This document shows positions 25,154-34,818 of a stretch of DNA of 64,000 bases, piece after piece. This DNA comes from JAHEZL01 sp964406465 (lineage in GTDB: Bacteria; Bacteroidota; Bacteroidia; Flavobacteriales_C; GCA-002722245), in NCBI GenBank assembly GCA_964406465.1, contig CAYORT010000012.1:18126-82125 (forward strand), given 5' to 3'. The stretch's first letter is position 1. The number at the start of each line of letters is the position of its first letter. Position numbers and translations under genes: made by a program. Under the pieces are notes generated by a model. That model searched no databases and was not told where the DNA came from. It worked only from the letters and a program-made list of their open reading frames with translations.

Positions 25154-28027
25154 TTATTCGAAAATCACTTGCACCCAACCAGTTCTTTCGCCTTCGTTGT
25201 TGGCAGTATCTGTCCATTTTACTATCCAGTAGTAAACACCAGGAGAAACGGCATTTCCATTGAATTTACCATCCCACTCAGGTATTGCAATGTTCTCGTT
25301 TTTGTACATTAAGATTCCCCAGCGATCATAAACTTCGAAGTGTACTTTTTTCAGTTTACCAAGCGTTTCATTGGTTACCCAGAAAGGATAGAAATGGTCG
25401 TTTTTGCCGTCACCATTTGGAGTGAAAACGTTAGGGAAATCCCATTTCAATTCTGTACATTTTTCGGTTAAAACGATAGACGCAGTATCTGCACAACCAC
25501 CAATATTGGTAACAATAACTGTTATTGTACCTGCTGTTGCTGCAGTGTAAAAAGTATCAGTACTTAATGTTCCATTCCATTTAATGGTATTGAAAGTATC
25601 AGGGATGCTTACAGTGTATTTTTGACCTTCGGTAAAACACTTAGAAGTATCGGCTGGAAGGTCAACTGTAGGAGAAGGAGAAATAGAGAAAGTAGCGTTG
25701 TCTGTACCTTTACAATTTCTAGCATCTGTAACTTCCACTGTGTATGTGCCACCAGTGTTGTAAACTTTACTTGCACCACCTGCAACATTGTCCCACTCGT
25801 AAGTTAAAGGAGCGGTTTGAATTCCTGTAACAGTAGCTGTTAAGGTAGCAGAACCACCGGCACAAGAATTAGGAGGGTTGTTTAAAGATACGTTTAGCGG
25901 AGCACCCGCATTAACTTGTACAAATATGGTGTCTTTACAGTTTTGATTGTTTTCTACGATTACCCAATGTTTACCAGTAGTTGAAATATTGGTAGACTGA
26001 CCAGTAGTAGCGTTATCCCATAAATATGAAACAGCAACCGGAACACTAATGTTTACCGAACCACCAGCACAAACCGAAGTGTCGATTGGAGTTGTTGTAG
26101 GCAATGCCTTTTGTGTAACAACGATAGTGTCTTTTGAAATACAAGCATTTGAGTTGTTAGTGGTAGTTAAGTAATAATTACCAGCAGATTTCGCATATTT
26201 TGAAACTGAAGTTTCACCAGCAGGTGTCCATACATAACTGTAAGCACCAGCTGCACCAGATATTTGAACAGAGTCACCAGCACAGAAGCTGAAAGTTTTC
26301 ACCGGAGCATTGTTTGGCGCAGGTTTAACAGTTACGTGTTCTTGAGTGGTGTCGGGACAACCAGCACCAGCGTTACTTAATGTAAATACGATGGTGTAAT
26401 CACCAGGATTCGCATTCAATTTTGTTTTAAACCAAGGAGCGCTTATGGTAGCATTCGTTTTACCAACTGCCGGAGGAGGGGTTAAGCCAATACTCCAAGT
26501 ACCTGTGCCAGCTGTTACTAATGAACTTAGGTTGATAGAGTCTCCCGGACAAATTGGCGCTGAAGGAGCATTTGTGCCAAGCGGAGAACAACAACTTTTC
26601 ACTGTGATCGTGATTGAATCTAATTCAATACAAGGCTCTTGTCCGAAGTAAACCTTTACAACTGTTGAATCATTGTTGTTGAGTCCGGGATTAAATAAAC
26701 CTTGAGCATTTACAAAGCCAGAAGGTTTAGATGACCAACTTCCAAAAGCAGGAGTAGCAGTTAAGTAGAAAGCCGAAGTAGAGTCGCAAATTTTAGCAGC
26801 TACCGGAGTGATTTTTGTTTTAGTAGTAATGGTATCGAAGCGAGGGAAATAAGTTTGAGGTAAGCCCAACCATACTTCACCGTTGTTACCAGTTGAATAT
26901 CCATTAACCGAGAAACCTGCTGCGCCACCTGTTGCAGCGTTAGGATTAGCAATTACTGCTAAATCGTGTGATTGAAATTCTGTATAACCGTTGATGCTGG
27001 TTTCTTTACCCACATAAATTTTACCATCTCTTCCTAAAACCATTTCACCGAAGTGACCAGAAGCGGCAACAGTAGTTAAAGCACCAGTTAAAATGTTGAA
27101 TTGATGAATACCTGTATTACCAACCGATTGATCTGAATAATAGAACTTATAGCCATCTGGTGACCATTCTGAACCATAATAGCCGAGAGTACCAACTTGG
27201 CCATCGCCATTCGGACCAAAGGTGCTTGAAGACACAATACCTGTTTTCTTATCGAAGTTGAAAATCCATGCCCCCATACCGTTTCCGTATGCCATACCTA
27301 GTAAGTTACCACTCGGACTCAAAGCCAAAGTACCTCTACCACCGTCACTTTTATTTGGAATAACTGGTCCGGCAGCCGAAATAACCGGAGTACCAATACC
27401 ACCTGCAGAAACAGGGTAAACCGCAAATTGATTTGAAGCACCTACGTGAGTTAAAACCCAAGTAGTGTCGCAGCTTTTAGCCACTGCAGTCATTGCTTCT
27501 GTACATTTTTGATTAACACCATCGCGAATCACAACATCTGTTTGAACAAAATCACCAAGTCCGCCATTTAAGGTCATATCAATGATGTTGTATCTAAATC
27601 CATTGGGAACCGGATTGGTAACATCTTCCATGGTGAAAAGATAATATTGATTAGGGTTACCAGGAACTGGCATGCTTAAAGCTCCTTGAGCAGAACTTGA
27701 AGACCAACCACCATTATTGTCGGCTTGCCCACCACGTAGCATAACACCACCACCCATTTTCACGTGGTTTTTATTGTAAACATAAACCCCATCAGAGTAG
27801 AAAAGTACGTTACCAGAACCATCTGATACTACGGTACATCCTTCATAATATGCTCTAGCACTTTGACTATTGGCACCTGTAGGCGAGTTACCTACGCCCG
27901 TAAATTTGAGTCCGGTTTGCCCGCCCAAATTCCAACCTCCAAAATACCACAATTCATTTTGTGCATTTAAGTTTGCAGAAATGCAAAGCAATGTTAAGGC
28001 TAACGCCTTCAGTAATTTTTTTTTCAT
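25154..28027 (-). CDS. Secreted surface protein with Ig-like repeats and CHU_C (T9SS type B) C-terminal domain
   Basis: A 957-residue exported protein with a signal peptide (residues 1-22, ...SANLNAQ). An N-terminal propeller-like region (about 24-400) begins ELWYFGGW. It is followed by several PKD/Ig-like domains, with repeating CAGGSVN/CAGDSVQ-type turns. The last 95 residues (WDFPNVFTPNGDGKNDHFYPF ... VYDRWGILMYKN ... WDGKFNG ... SPGVYYWIVKW) are the gliding-motility-associated C-terminal domain (CHU_C) that directs type IX secretion. It is probably a cell-surface adhesin; its ligand is unknown. It has its own terminator and a short upstream gap to the metallopeptidase gene. Confidence 0.9.
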   Translation of the reverse strand: MKKKLLKALALTLLCISANLNAQNELWYFGGWNLGGQTGLKFTGVGNSPTGANSQSARAYYEGCTVVSDGSGNVLFYSDGVYVYNKNHVKMGGGVMLRGGQADNNGGWSSSSAQGALSMPVPGNPNQYYLFTMEDVTNPVPNGFRYNIIDMTLNGGLGDFVQTDVVIRDGVNQKCTEAMTAVAKSCDTTWVLTHVGASNQFAVYPVSAGGIGTPVISAAGPVIPNKSDGGRGTLALSPSGNLLGMAYGNGMGAWIFNFDKKTGIVSSSTFGPNGDGQVGTLGYYGSEWSPDGYKFYYSDQSVGNTGIHQFNILTGALTTVAASGHFGEMVLGRDGKIYVGKETSINGYTEFQSHDLAVIANPNAATGGAAGFSVNGYSTGNNGEVWLGLPQTYFPRFDTITTKTKITPVAAKICDSTSAFYLTATPAFGSWSSKPSGFVNAQGLFNPGLNNNDSTVVKVYFGQEPCIELDSITITVKSCCSPLGTNAPSAPICPGDSINLSSLVTAGTGTWSIGLTPPPAVGKTNATISAPWFKTKLNANPGDYTIVFTLSNAGAGCPDTTQEHVTVKPAPNNAPVKTFSFCAGDSVQISGAAGAYSYVWTPAGETSVSKYAKSAGNYYLTTTNNSNACISKDTIVVTQKALPTTTPIDTSVCAGGSVNISVPVAVSYLWDNATTGQSTNISTTGKHWVIVENNQNCKDTIFVQVNAGAPLNVSLNNPPNSCAGGSATLTATVTGIQTAPLTYEWDNVAGGASKVYNTGGTYTVEVTDARNCKGTDNATFSISPSPTVDLPADTSKCFTEGQKYTVSIPDTFNTIKWNGTLSTDTFYTAATAGTITVIVTNIGGCADTASIVLTEKCTELKWDFPNVFTPNGDGKNDHFYPFWVTNETLGKLKKVHFEVYDRWGILMYKNENIAIPEWDGKFNGNAVSPGVYYWIVKWTDTANNEGERTGWVQVIFE

Positions 28028-28108
28028 AATTAATTAATACCCCTTGTAATAATGCGTGCAAGATAAACAAAAATGGGAAAAACGACAATAAGTAGTTTAC
28101 CTCAGGTA

Positions 28109-29803
28109 TTAATAGCGCAACAATTTTAATTGTTTGCTTTCTGTTTCGGTTTGTATATCAATGATGTAGAGGCCTGCAGCCAATTTATCTAATGAATAGC
28201 CAATGCTTTTTTGATTGTTAAAAGTGCATTGGTCTATTTGCTTTCCGTTAATATCGTAGAGGTAAATGTTGCCAGATGAATAGGATGGAAATAAGATGGA
28301 AAGCGTGCCTCCTTGCATAAAATTGTAGCTACCGTTTATGGTTAGTTCGTTTACAGAACAAGAGCTGGGCGATAGTAATCCCCTTTCTGAAAGTCGTTTA
28401 TAAATTTCGCAGTGGTATTTAGCATTAAATAGGGCGGTGTCGGCTTTTAGCAGGTTGATGGCAGCATCGGCCATGAATGTATTGGTACTTTGCATAAAAA
28501 GTGCTTCAAAAACCAGCTGATCGGTGATGTTTCTACCTAAATCGGTATTAATTTCCATCAACACCGATGACCAGATCTCTCCGTCTTTCCATTGATTTCC
28601 GGTGTAATCATCGGGATACTGTTTGGTGCTGGCTGAGTTTCTTCCTTGCCAAGAACCATTGTTGCCATCCCAATTAAAGACTTTACTCCAGTTGTATTCA
28701 CTAATACTTCTAGAATACGATGAGGCCAAATAATCGCCAAAACCTTCATCGATGGATTTTCTTTGTAAGCCAGCATTGCTAAATGGAGCGGCATTGGCCG
28801 AGATAAAATGACCGAACTCGTGCACCACCACGTCGGCATCTTCGGCGTCATCGATACCTCCTTCACCAAAAAGTAGTGTGGCGGGTATTGTGTATTCGTC
28901 GAAAGAAGAATTTTCGGCGCCACTCCATGCGTGGGCATCTATATTAAGGTAGTTGTTTACTAAAGAGGGGTATCCAATATTGGCGAGATAATCTTTACAT
29001 ACAGTAAGGTGGTAGAAGCAATTGATGTCTTCAAATCCATCTTGAGATCGGTTGAATTGAAAAGTATCTTTTACCGACGTGGTAACTGTTTTATTTGGAG
29101 CATCAAAATCTTTCATTTGATAGTATTGGTTTTCCAAATAGAAGGTGTCGTTTTGAAACTTAAGAGCAACAGTTTTAAATTGCAATTGGGCATCTAAAGA
29201 ACTGTTAGTGCTATTGTTGTTGTCGTAATAGGGTGCGCCATAATTTACTTGGGCGCTGGTAAGTGGGTCGGGATTAAAAACGGTAACAACAGCCGTGGTA
29301 TCTGTTTTTCCCGAATAGCTGTGTTGATCAAAAGTGTATATTTTTTGTCCGTTAAGATTTTCAAATACAAAAAAGTGATTCTCTATTTTTCTGTTTGCCG
29401 GTATTAAATTGTTTTCTTGTGGGAAAAGGAAGTCACATTTTGGAACAGGAAGATTTATATCGTTTTCTGAGAAAGTAAGGGATATTACATCCACCGAAGA
29501 GGTGTTGTTTAAGATATTCACTTTCACCATAGAACGGTACACTGGAATATTAAATATTTGCTGGGTGTAGCAATAGTGTTTTCCTGCTTTGCTCTCTTTA
29601 TAATACAGCAGTACAAGATTGCTGTTTTGAGAAGAAAGATTGTCGATTTTTGTTTCTAGATATTCTTTTATGCTTCTTTCATCAGAAGGAAAATCGCTTT
29701 TACTAAAGTGTAGGCGCTTTGAGAAAACAGTGTCTATATAATTCTCACTTTCTTGGGCCGAAAGAGATAAGCTTAGCAATATGAATAAAACTACTTTATA
29801 CAT
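28109..29803 (-). CDS. Secreted HEFGH zinc metallopeptidase with T9SS type A signal
   Basis: A 564-residue exported protein with a signal peptide (about 1-16). The zinc site is DVVVHEFGHFISA (HEFGH near residues 326-330). The third ligand is probably the Glu of SIDEGFGDYLASS some 20 residues later, as in gluzincin/M36 (fungalysin-like) peptidases. The first 250 residues look like the FTP/propeptide part of such enzymes. The last 80 residues form a T9SS type A sorting domain (GGTLSILFPS...IYLYDINGKQI...LAAGLYIIDIQT...KQLKLLRY). It is probably an extracellular nutrient-scavenging protease. Family placement below gluzincin is tentative. Confidence 0.85.
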   Translation of the reverse strand: MYKVVLFILLSLSLSAQESENYIDTVFSKRLHFSKSDFPSDERSIKEYLETKIDNLSSQNSNLVLLYYKESKAGKHYCYTQQIFNIPVYRSMVKVNILNNTSSVDVISLTFSENDINLPVPKCDFLFPQENNLIPANRKIENHFFVFENLNGQKIYTFDQHSYSGKTDTTAVVTVFNPDPLTSAQVNYGAPYYDNNNSTNSSLDAQLQFKTVALKFQNDTFYLENQYYQMKDFDAPNKTVTTSVKDTFQFNRSQDGFEDINCFYHLTVCKDYLANIGYPSLVNNYLNIDAHAWSGAENSSFDEYTIPATLLFGEGGIDDAEDADVVVHEFGHFISANAAPFSNAGLQRKSIDEGFGDYLASSYSRSISEYNWSKVFNWDGNNGSWQGRNSASTKQYPDDYTGNQWKDGEIWSSVLMEINTDLGRNITDQLVFEALFMQSTNTFMADAAINLLKADTALFNAKYHCEIYKRLSERGLLSPSSCSVNELTINGSYNFMQGGTLSILFPSYSSGNIYLYDINGKQIDQCTFNNQKSIGYSLDKLAAGLYIIDIQTETESKQLKLLRY

Positions 29804-29839
29804 TTTTGTACGATGACGTATCTCCTGTCATTTAGTTGT

Positions 29840-30709
29840 TTAATCAAATATAATTAATGCTATCGAAGCTATGGCCAGCAATATTCCAAGATAATTTATG
29901 CGACTCAATTTTTCCTTGAAAACAAAATACCCCACTAAAGTGTTCACTACAATAATGCTCAAGTTGGCCATTGGAAAAAGCTTAGAGCTATCCCAGTTAC
30001 TGGCTTTACTTTCTTCTAAAGAGGAAAGGAAAAAGAAGATGGAGAAGAAATTAGGAATGCCCAACACGATACCTGCGATGATATCACGTAAGGTGGGTAC
30101 CGACTGATTTTTTATTGATGAGATTGCTAAATAGATAAAGCCAAGGGCAGCTGCTATACCAAAGGTACAACCCGTAAAAAATAAATTTTCTCCTTCGGGA
30201 ATGTAATAGGTTTGTCCCAGATGCAGAATAATATCAATTGCCAATCCGGCAAAGAAAAGCAGCAGCGGCAATTTCAATTTTTTACTTTCAATTTTTTGAT
30301 CACCCAGGCCAGAGCTCAATACTACTGCAACTATGGCCAATACCACACCCAGATTTTGCAGTACGGTATATTCTTCGTTCAAAATAAAAATACCATAGAT
30401 GATCGGACCAACAAAAGACATCTTGTTGGCAACGCTACTCACTGCCACGCCGGCCTCTTGCGAAGACCTTCCCATGATGTTGAAAGAAACGATGAAAATT
30501 AATCCCAACAATGCTGCAAGCCAATTCCATTCAGAACTTTTGAACTCGGTGATTAAAACGCCGTTACTCATCATAAAGGCAAGTAGAAATGCTGTGATGT
30601 AATTGAATACAATGGCATTGAAAGTATTGATGCGGAATCTTTCAAAAAGCTTGAAAGCAGTGAAGAGAAAGGAAGAGCATAAAACGCCCACAAAGAGATA
30701 AAAATACAT
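29840..30709 (-). CDS. EamA/DMT-family transporter
   Basis: A 289-residue inner-membrane protein with ten predicted helices arranged as two EamA repeats. The first ends around VVLAIVAVVLSSGLG and the second around LGILLAIASIALIIF. The late F-K-E-x-L-x-x-x-x-Y-x-G-I/L-x-L-A motif is typical of drug/metabolite exporters. The substrate cannot be told from sequence. It lies 36 bp upstream of the metallopeptidase start on the same strand, and is divergent from truA. Confidence 0.85.
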   Translation of the reverse strand: MYFYLFVGVLCSSFLFTAFKLFERFRINTFNAIVFNYITAFLLAFMMSNGVLITEFKSSEWNWLAALLGLIFIVSFNIMGRSSQEAGVAVSSVANKMSFVGPIIYGIFILNEEYTVLQNLGVVLAIVAVVLSSGLGDQKIESKKLKLPLLLFFAGLAIDIILHLGQTYYIPEGENLFFTGCTFGIAAALGFIYLAISSIKNQSVPTLRDIIAGIVLGIPNFFSIFFFLSSLEESKASNWDSSKLFPMANLSIIVVNTLVGYFVFKEKLSRINYLGILLAIASIALIIFD

Positions 30710-30720
30710 GTTGGCAAGTT

Positions 30721-30800
30721 AAAAGTAAAAAGGCAAAAGGCAAAAAAAGTTAGTTATATAATGTGTTTGCAGTGCTTTTGGCTTTTGCCTTTTTACTTTT
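30721..30800. repeat. 19-bp perfect inverted repeat between the EamA gene and truA
   Basis: aaaagtaaaaaggcaaaag (30721-30739) is the exact reverse complement of 30782-30800, separated by 42 bases. The arms contain tandem ggcaaaa units. No T-run or protein-binding motif is evident. It may be a member of an A/G-rich dispersed repeat family. Confidence 0.7.
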
Positions 30801-30811
30801 TACATTTACCC

Positions 30812-31558
30812 ATGCGCTTTTTTATTCATCTATCTTATTGTGGAACGGCTTATCATGGTTGGCAAAAACAACCTAATAATACCACCGTGCAAGAGAAATT
30901 AGATTTTTGCTTAAGCAAGCTCGTTGGTGAAGAAATAGAAACTTTGGGTTGCGGAAGAACCGATAGTGGAGTGCATGCCACCGATTTCTACGCTCATTTT
31001 GATGTAGCAGAACAGAAATTTGAAGAGCACGATTTGGCTTTTCGACTCAATAGATTTTTACCGAAGGATATTGCTGTGAAAAAGATATTTAAGGTAAACG
31101 ACGATTTTCATGCGCGTTTCGATGCTAAATGGCGCGAATATGAGTATTGGATTACCTTTAAGAAAGATGCATTTTTAATTGATAGAGCATTACAGGTTCC
31201 ACCAATTTTAGATGTGAAAAAAATGCGTGAAGCCGCTTCGTTATTGCTTGATTATACCGATTTTCAGTGCTTTTCAAAAGTACATACCGATGTAAATAAT
31301 TTCAACTGTACAGTTCATCTTGCCGAATTTGAACAAAGAGGTGATTTGTTGGTTTTTAAAATAAGAGCCAATAGATTCTTAAGAAATATGGTAAGAGCAA
31401 TTGTGGGTACACTGTTAGAGGTAGGTAAAGGAAATGTAAGTATTGATGATTTTAAAAAGATAATTGAGTCGAAGGATAGAAGAGAAGCCGGCTCATCTAT
31501 TGATGCGCATGCTTTATATCTCAGTAAGGTGGAGTATGATTTTAATTCAAATAATTAA
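30812..31558 (+). CDS. truA: tRNA pseudouridine(38-40) synthase TruA
   Basis: TruA converts uridines 38-40 of the tRNA anticodon arm to pseudouridine. The 248-residue protein starting at 30812 begins MRFFIHLSYCGTAYHGWQ, the standard TruA N-terminus. The catalytic Asp is D51 in GCGRTDSGVHA. Later landmarks are FHARFDAKWREYEYWI, YTDFQCFSK and RANRFLRNMVRAIVGTLLEVGKG. The longer frame from 30761 runs through the inverted repeat and is rejected. A lipoprotein gene follows after 3 bp. Confidence 0.95.
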   Translation: MRFFIHLSYCGTAYHGWQKQPNNTTVQEKLDFCLSKLVGEEIETLGCGRTDSGVHATDFYAHFDVAEQKFEEHDLAFRLNRFLPKDIAVKKIFKVNDDFHARFDAKWREYEYWITFKKDAFLIDRALQVPPILDVKKMREAASLLLDYTDFQCFSKVHTDVNNFNCTVHLAEFEQRGDLLVFKIRANRFLRNMVRAIVGTLLEVGKGNVSIDDFKKIIESKDRREAGSSIDAHALYLSKVEYDFNSNN

Positions 31559-31561
31559 TTT

Positions 31562-32344
31562 ATGATTCAAAGAATTTCGTCTGTTTTTATGTTAGCTTTT
31601 GCTTTGGCAATAGTATTTTCCTGCACCCCAAAACAAGAAGGTCCGGCACTTGAAGAGAAAGAATCTACGGTTAACGTGAGTGGTTACAAAGACGAACAAG
31701 GCAATTTGCAATGGGTTCGTGTAGACAATGGTGAACAAATAGAAATTATAGCAGCGAGTGACTCAGCTAAGCTTCCCGATTCATTAAAGAACGAAGGGGT
31801 TATGCTAGAGTTTATTGGTAACTATTACAAAGAAAAACAACCTTTTGTGGTGCAAGGTGATACCTTTTTATATAAAACCATTTTGTACAAATCTTTTACC
31901 TTTAAAGGAAGAAGTAAACAAAATGATGATGCGCCAGTTTCGGCCAACACCGTTTTACCTTTGTCGCAAATTGATACCAACAATTTCTTTCAATCTTTTG
32001 TGGCTTATGTGCAAAATGGAAACATCTATGATATGATGCATTTTTATGATTCTGCTTATTATCAGCGCCGCTGTGTGCAAGGTTTGAACAACGATACAGC
32101 AAAATGCATGAATGAGCAGTTTTGTGGTGAATTTATTAAGGGGAGTGATGCCGGATTAAAGCGCGGTTGCATGGATTTTATAGATATAGAGAGTATCGAA
32201 TTTTTGGGCATAAGCAATGAAATGGATGAGAATATTGCCAATTATAAAATTTCTTCTGCCGATGGAAGAGTAATAAAAATGAGAATGTTTTATCGCAAGA
32301 AGATCAATGGGAAGAAAGTAAGTTATGGTTTTATTGGTAATTGA
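31562..32344 (+). CDS. Hypothetical lipoprotein downstream of truA
   Basis: A 260-residue protein with a lipoprotein signal (hydrophobic helix, then IVFSC with Cys at residue 21). I recognise no domain. After an acidic linker it has a beta-rich part (about 35-120) and a C-terminal alpha/beta part (about 140-260) with four cysteines (RRC, AKC, QFC, RGC) spaced as if forming two disulfides. The latter resembles small NTF2-like lipoprotein domains, but that is a guess. The 3-bp gap to truA implies co-transcription. Confidence 0.8.
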   Translation: MIQRISSVFMLAFALAIVFSCTPKQEGPALEEKESTVNVSGYKDEQGNLQWVRVDNGEQIEIIAASDSAKLPDSLKNEGVMLEFIGNYYKEKQPFVVQGDTFLYKTILYKSFTFKGRSKQNDDAPVSANTVLPLSQIDTNNFFQSFVAYVQNGNIYDMMHFYDSAYYQRRCVQGLNNDTAKCMNEQFCGEFIKGSDAGLKRGCMDFIDIESIEFLGISNEMDENIANYKISSADGRVIKMRMFYRKKINGKKVSYGFIGN

Positions 32345-32448
32345 TGAAGCCTAAATAATTCATCTTGCATTTCTTAAGTATTTGTTTTTCATTTGTTTAA
32401 GTTGTTTCTGTTGAAAGGGTGGTAATGCATTATACCACTTTTTAGGTA

Positions 32449-32479
32449 TTGTACCCCCCACGCCCCCTAGATATATTTG
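32449..32479 (+). promoter_or_regulatory. Strong promoter of the imelysin iron operon
   Basis: TTG (32449-32451), a 20-base spacer and TATATTTG (32472-32479) match the Bacteroidota consensus fully. The leader of about 85 nt holds short inverted repeats (agtg..cact around 32509-32523). A gtggta/taccac pair (32420-32439) lies just upstream of the -33 site and may be an operator. I see no clear Fur box. Confidence 0.7.
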
Positions 32480-32570
32480 TTGCGTAAAAAAGGGAAACCC
32501 TACAAAAAGTGTTCGAAGCACTAATCAAGGATTTCCCATCATTATTAATCGAACAATAAAAATACAAAAA

Positions 32571-33728
32571 ATGCAAACACTCGTTTCAAAAACTTTCATC
32601 AAAGGTGCCATGATGGCTTCCCTGTCGCTGGTTTTAATGTCTACATCTTGCAAAAAAGAAAAGAATACCGACGACACAAACAATAAAACTACATACACTA
32701 TTCCTTCTACATATACCTTTACAAGAGGTGATTCATCTTCGGTGGATTATGCCGGACAAACAGATCGTATCAATCAGTTGGTTGAGTTGAACACTAAATT
32801 AAAAACAGGCGATGCCGGACAAGTACTAAGCGCTCAGGTGTTAAATGATATGTTCGCAAACACTGGCGGAAACGGTGGGGGTAATTTTTCATTTTCTTCA
32901 ACTCGTCAGCTTAAAGATAAATGCTTCTCATTAGATGTTTCAATTTATACCAGCTTGTATGATTCTGCGGCTCTAGCTAGTGATAGTGGTGCTGTTGGAG
33001 CGCTTGCGGCAAACGGTAAAGCAGGCTTAATTACAAGAAGTAATAATGCCACTATATTAGTAGATAGAAATGGTTTTGAATTCACCCAAGTGAACCAAAA
33101 AGGTTTGATGGGAGCGGTTTTTCTATACAGAATTTTTAACGACTATCTAGCCGATTCTAAAATTGGAGATGCCGTTGATAACACAAATCTTGTTCCTGGT
33201 AAAAACTATACTGCTATGGAGCATGCTGCCGATGAAGCTTTTGGTTATTTTGGAGCTACTGCCGATTTTAAATCAAATTACACAGGTTCTGGTATCCAAA
33301 GATATTGGGCAAGTTACAGTAATGAGTTAGATCCAGTTTTAGGATGCAATGATAAAATTATGACTGCTTTTAGAACAATGAGAGCTGCAATTACTAATAA
33401 AGATATGGTTACCAAAAATCAACAAAGAGAGATTCTCTATGTTGAATTAGAGAAACTTGTTGCAGCTTGCATTATTCACTATGCTAATGAAGCATTAGCG
33501 GAGACAAATCAAGGAAATTTGTTGCATGAACTTTCTGAAATGTATGGTTTTATGCAAGGATTGAAATATAACACTGTTGAGAAAAGAAAAATTACCAATA
33601 GTGAATTAACAGTATTGTTTAATCATTTAGGTACCAATTTGTGGAATGTTAGTACTCAAGGGTTGAATGCTATTAAAGATGATTTGGCTGCTAGATACGG
33701 TTTAGAGTCGGTAAAAAATACACTGTAA
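32571..33728 (+). CDS. DUF4856 lipoprotein, first gene of the imelysin operon
   Basis: A 385-residue exported protein with a lipoprotein-like signal (LVLMSTSC, Cys at residue 27, followed by KKEK). The mature part is mostly helical and fits the DUF4856 family, which is found almost only beside imelysin genes in Bacteroidota. Visible landmarks are YTFTRGDSSSVDYAGQTDR near the start, the Gly-rich GGNGGGNFSF, and a helical half with AMEHAADEAFGYFGATADF. It is probably a cell-surface or periplasmic partner in iron or heme acquisition. The gene ends 1 bp before the imelysin gene. Confidence 0.85.
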   Translation: MQTLVSKTFIKGAMMASLSLVLMSTSCKKEKNTDDTNNKTTYTIPSTYTFTRGDSSSVDYAGQTDRINQLVELNTKLKTGDAGQVLSAQVLNDMFANTGGNGGGNFSFSSTRQLKDKCFSLDVSIYTSLYDSAALASDSGAVGALAANGKAGLITRSNNATILVDRNGFEFTQVNQKGLMGAVFLYRIFNDYLADSKIGDAVDNTNLVPGKNYTAMEHAADEAFGYFGATADFKSNYTGSGIQRYWASYSNELDPVLGCNDKIMTAFRTMRAAITNKDMVTKNQQREILYVELEKLVAACIIHYANEALAETNQGNLLHELSEMYGFMQGLKYNTVEKRKITNSELTVLFNHLGTNLWNVSTQGLNAIKDDLAARYGLESVKNTL

Positions 33729-33729
33729 T

Positions 33730-34818
33730 ATGTTGAATAGAATACTTGGAATATTTGTTTGTGCGCTGCTCTTATTTTCATGCAGACCAAAACCAAAAGA
33801 AGAAGAGAAGACTTTTGATTTAAAAGGTATGCTGAGTAATGTTGGCAACAACATCATCGTGCCCGCTTATCAAGATTTGAAAAGCCAAACCAATATTCTA
33901 AGTATTGCTACAGATACATTTGTTAAAACTCCCAATGCTCAAAATTTAGCCGATTTGCAGCTCGTTTTTAAAAATGCCTATTTGAGTTGGCAAGCTTGTG
34001 ATGTTTATGATTTTGGTCCGGCTATGGATCATGCTCTTCGCGCCAACTTTAATGTGTATCCAGTAGATACTACTAAAATCACCAACAACATTGCTACTGG
34101 TTCATTTAATTTAGACATACTTTCTAACAGTGATGCAAAAGGTTTTCCTGCCATTGATTTTTTGCTGTATGGCGAAAAAAACGATGCTAATTACACAATT
34201 TATCTGTTTACTTCACATACCAATGCTGACAACAGAAAACAATATTTAAAAACTTTAGTGCAGGCTATTGCCACCAAATCAGCAGCAGTTGCCGATGCTT
34301 GGAATGCATCATACCTCAATACTTTTACTACTAGTTTAGGCTATAGTGTTGGTAGTTCTGCCGGACTTCTGGTAAATGCCATGAATTCATATTACGAGCG
34401 TTATCTTAGAGATGGAAAACTAGGTATACCAGTAGGTATTCGCTCTTTGGGTGTTGCTTTGCCTCGACAAACAGAGGCTTATTATGGAGGCTTTTCTGCT
34501 GAACTCTTAAATGCCTCACTCAAGGCTTTTCAAGATTTGTATTTAGGTAAATATGGGTCGACGAACGGACTAGGACTAGACGATCATTTGGTAGCTTTTG
34601 ACGGGAGTGCGATCGATGAAAATATTAGAAATTATTTGGCAGATGCTATTATCGCATCAAATACACTCACCGATCCGCTATCGCAACAAATCATCAATAA
34701 TCAAACTTCAGTGGAAGCAGTGTATTCTAAACTTCAAAAGGTGATTATCCCTTTAAAAGTGGATATGCCTTCAAAATTAGGAATTCTTATTTCTTACCAA
34801 GATAACGACGGAGATTGA
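33730..34818 (+). CDS. Imelysin-family lipoprotein
   Basis: A 362-residue helical protein with a lipoprotein signal (LLLFSC, Cys at about 18). The two four-helix halves of the imelysin fold can be followed: LQLVFKNAYLSWQACDVYDFGPAMD, then GFPAIDFLLYGE (at the place of the GxHxxE region) and a second bundle with QTEAYYGGFSAELL and LGLDDHL. Proteins of this group (IrpA/IPPA-like) are iron-regulated envelope proteins thought to bind iron or iron complexes. The classic GxHxxE metal motif is replaced by GFPAID, so direct metal binding at that site is doubtful. The TGA stop overlaps the next ATG. Confidence 0.9.
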   Translation: MLNRILGIFVCALLLFSCRPKPKEEEKTFDLKGMLSNVGNNIIVPAYQDLKSQTNILSIATDTFVKTPNAQNLADLQLVFKNAYLSWQACDVYDFGPAMDHALRANFNVYPVDTTKITNNIATGSFNLDILSNSDAKGFPAIDFLLYGEKNDANYTIYLFTSHTNADNRKQYLKTLVQAIATKSAAVADAWNASYLNTFTTSLGYSVGSSAGLLVNAMNSYYERYLRDGKLGIPVGIRSLGVALPRQTEAYYGGFSAELLNASLKAFQDLYLGKYGSTNGLGLDDHLVAFDGSAIDENIRNYLADAIIASNTLTDPLSQQIINNQTSVEAVYSKLQKVIIPLKVDMPSKLGILISYQDNDGD

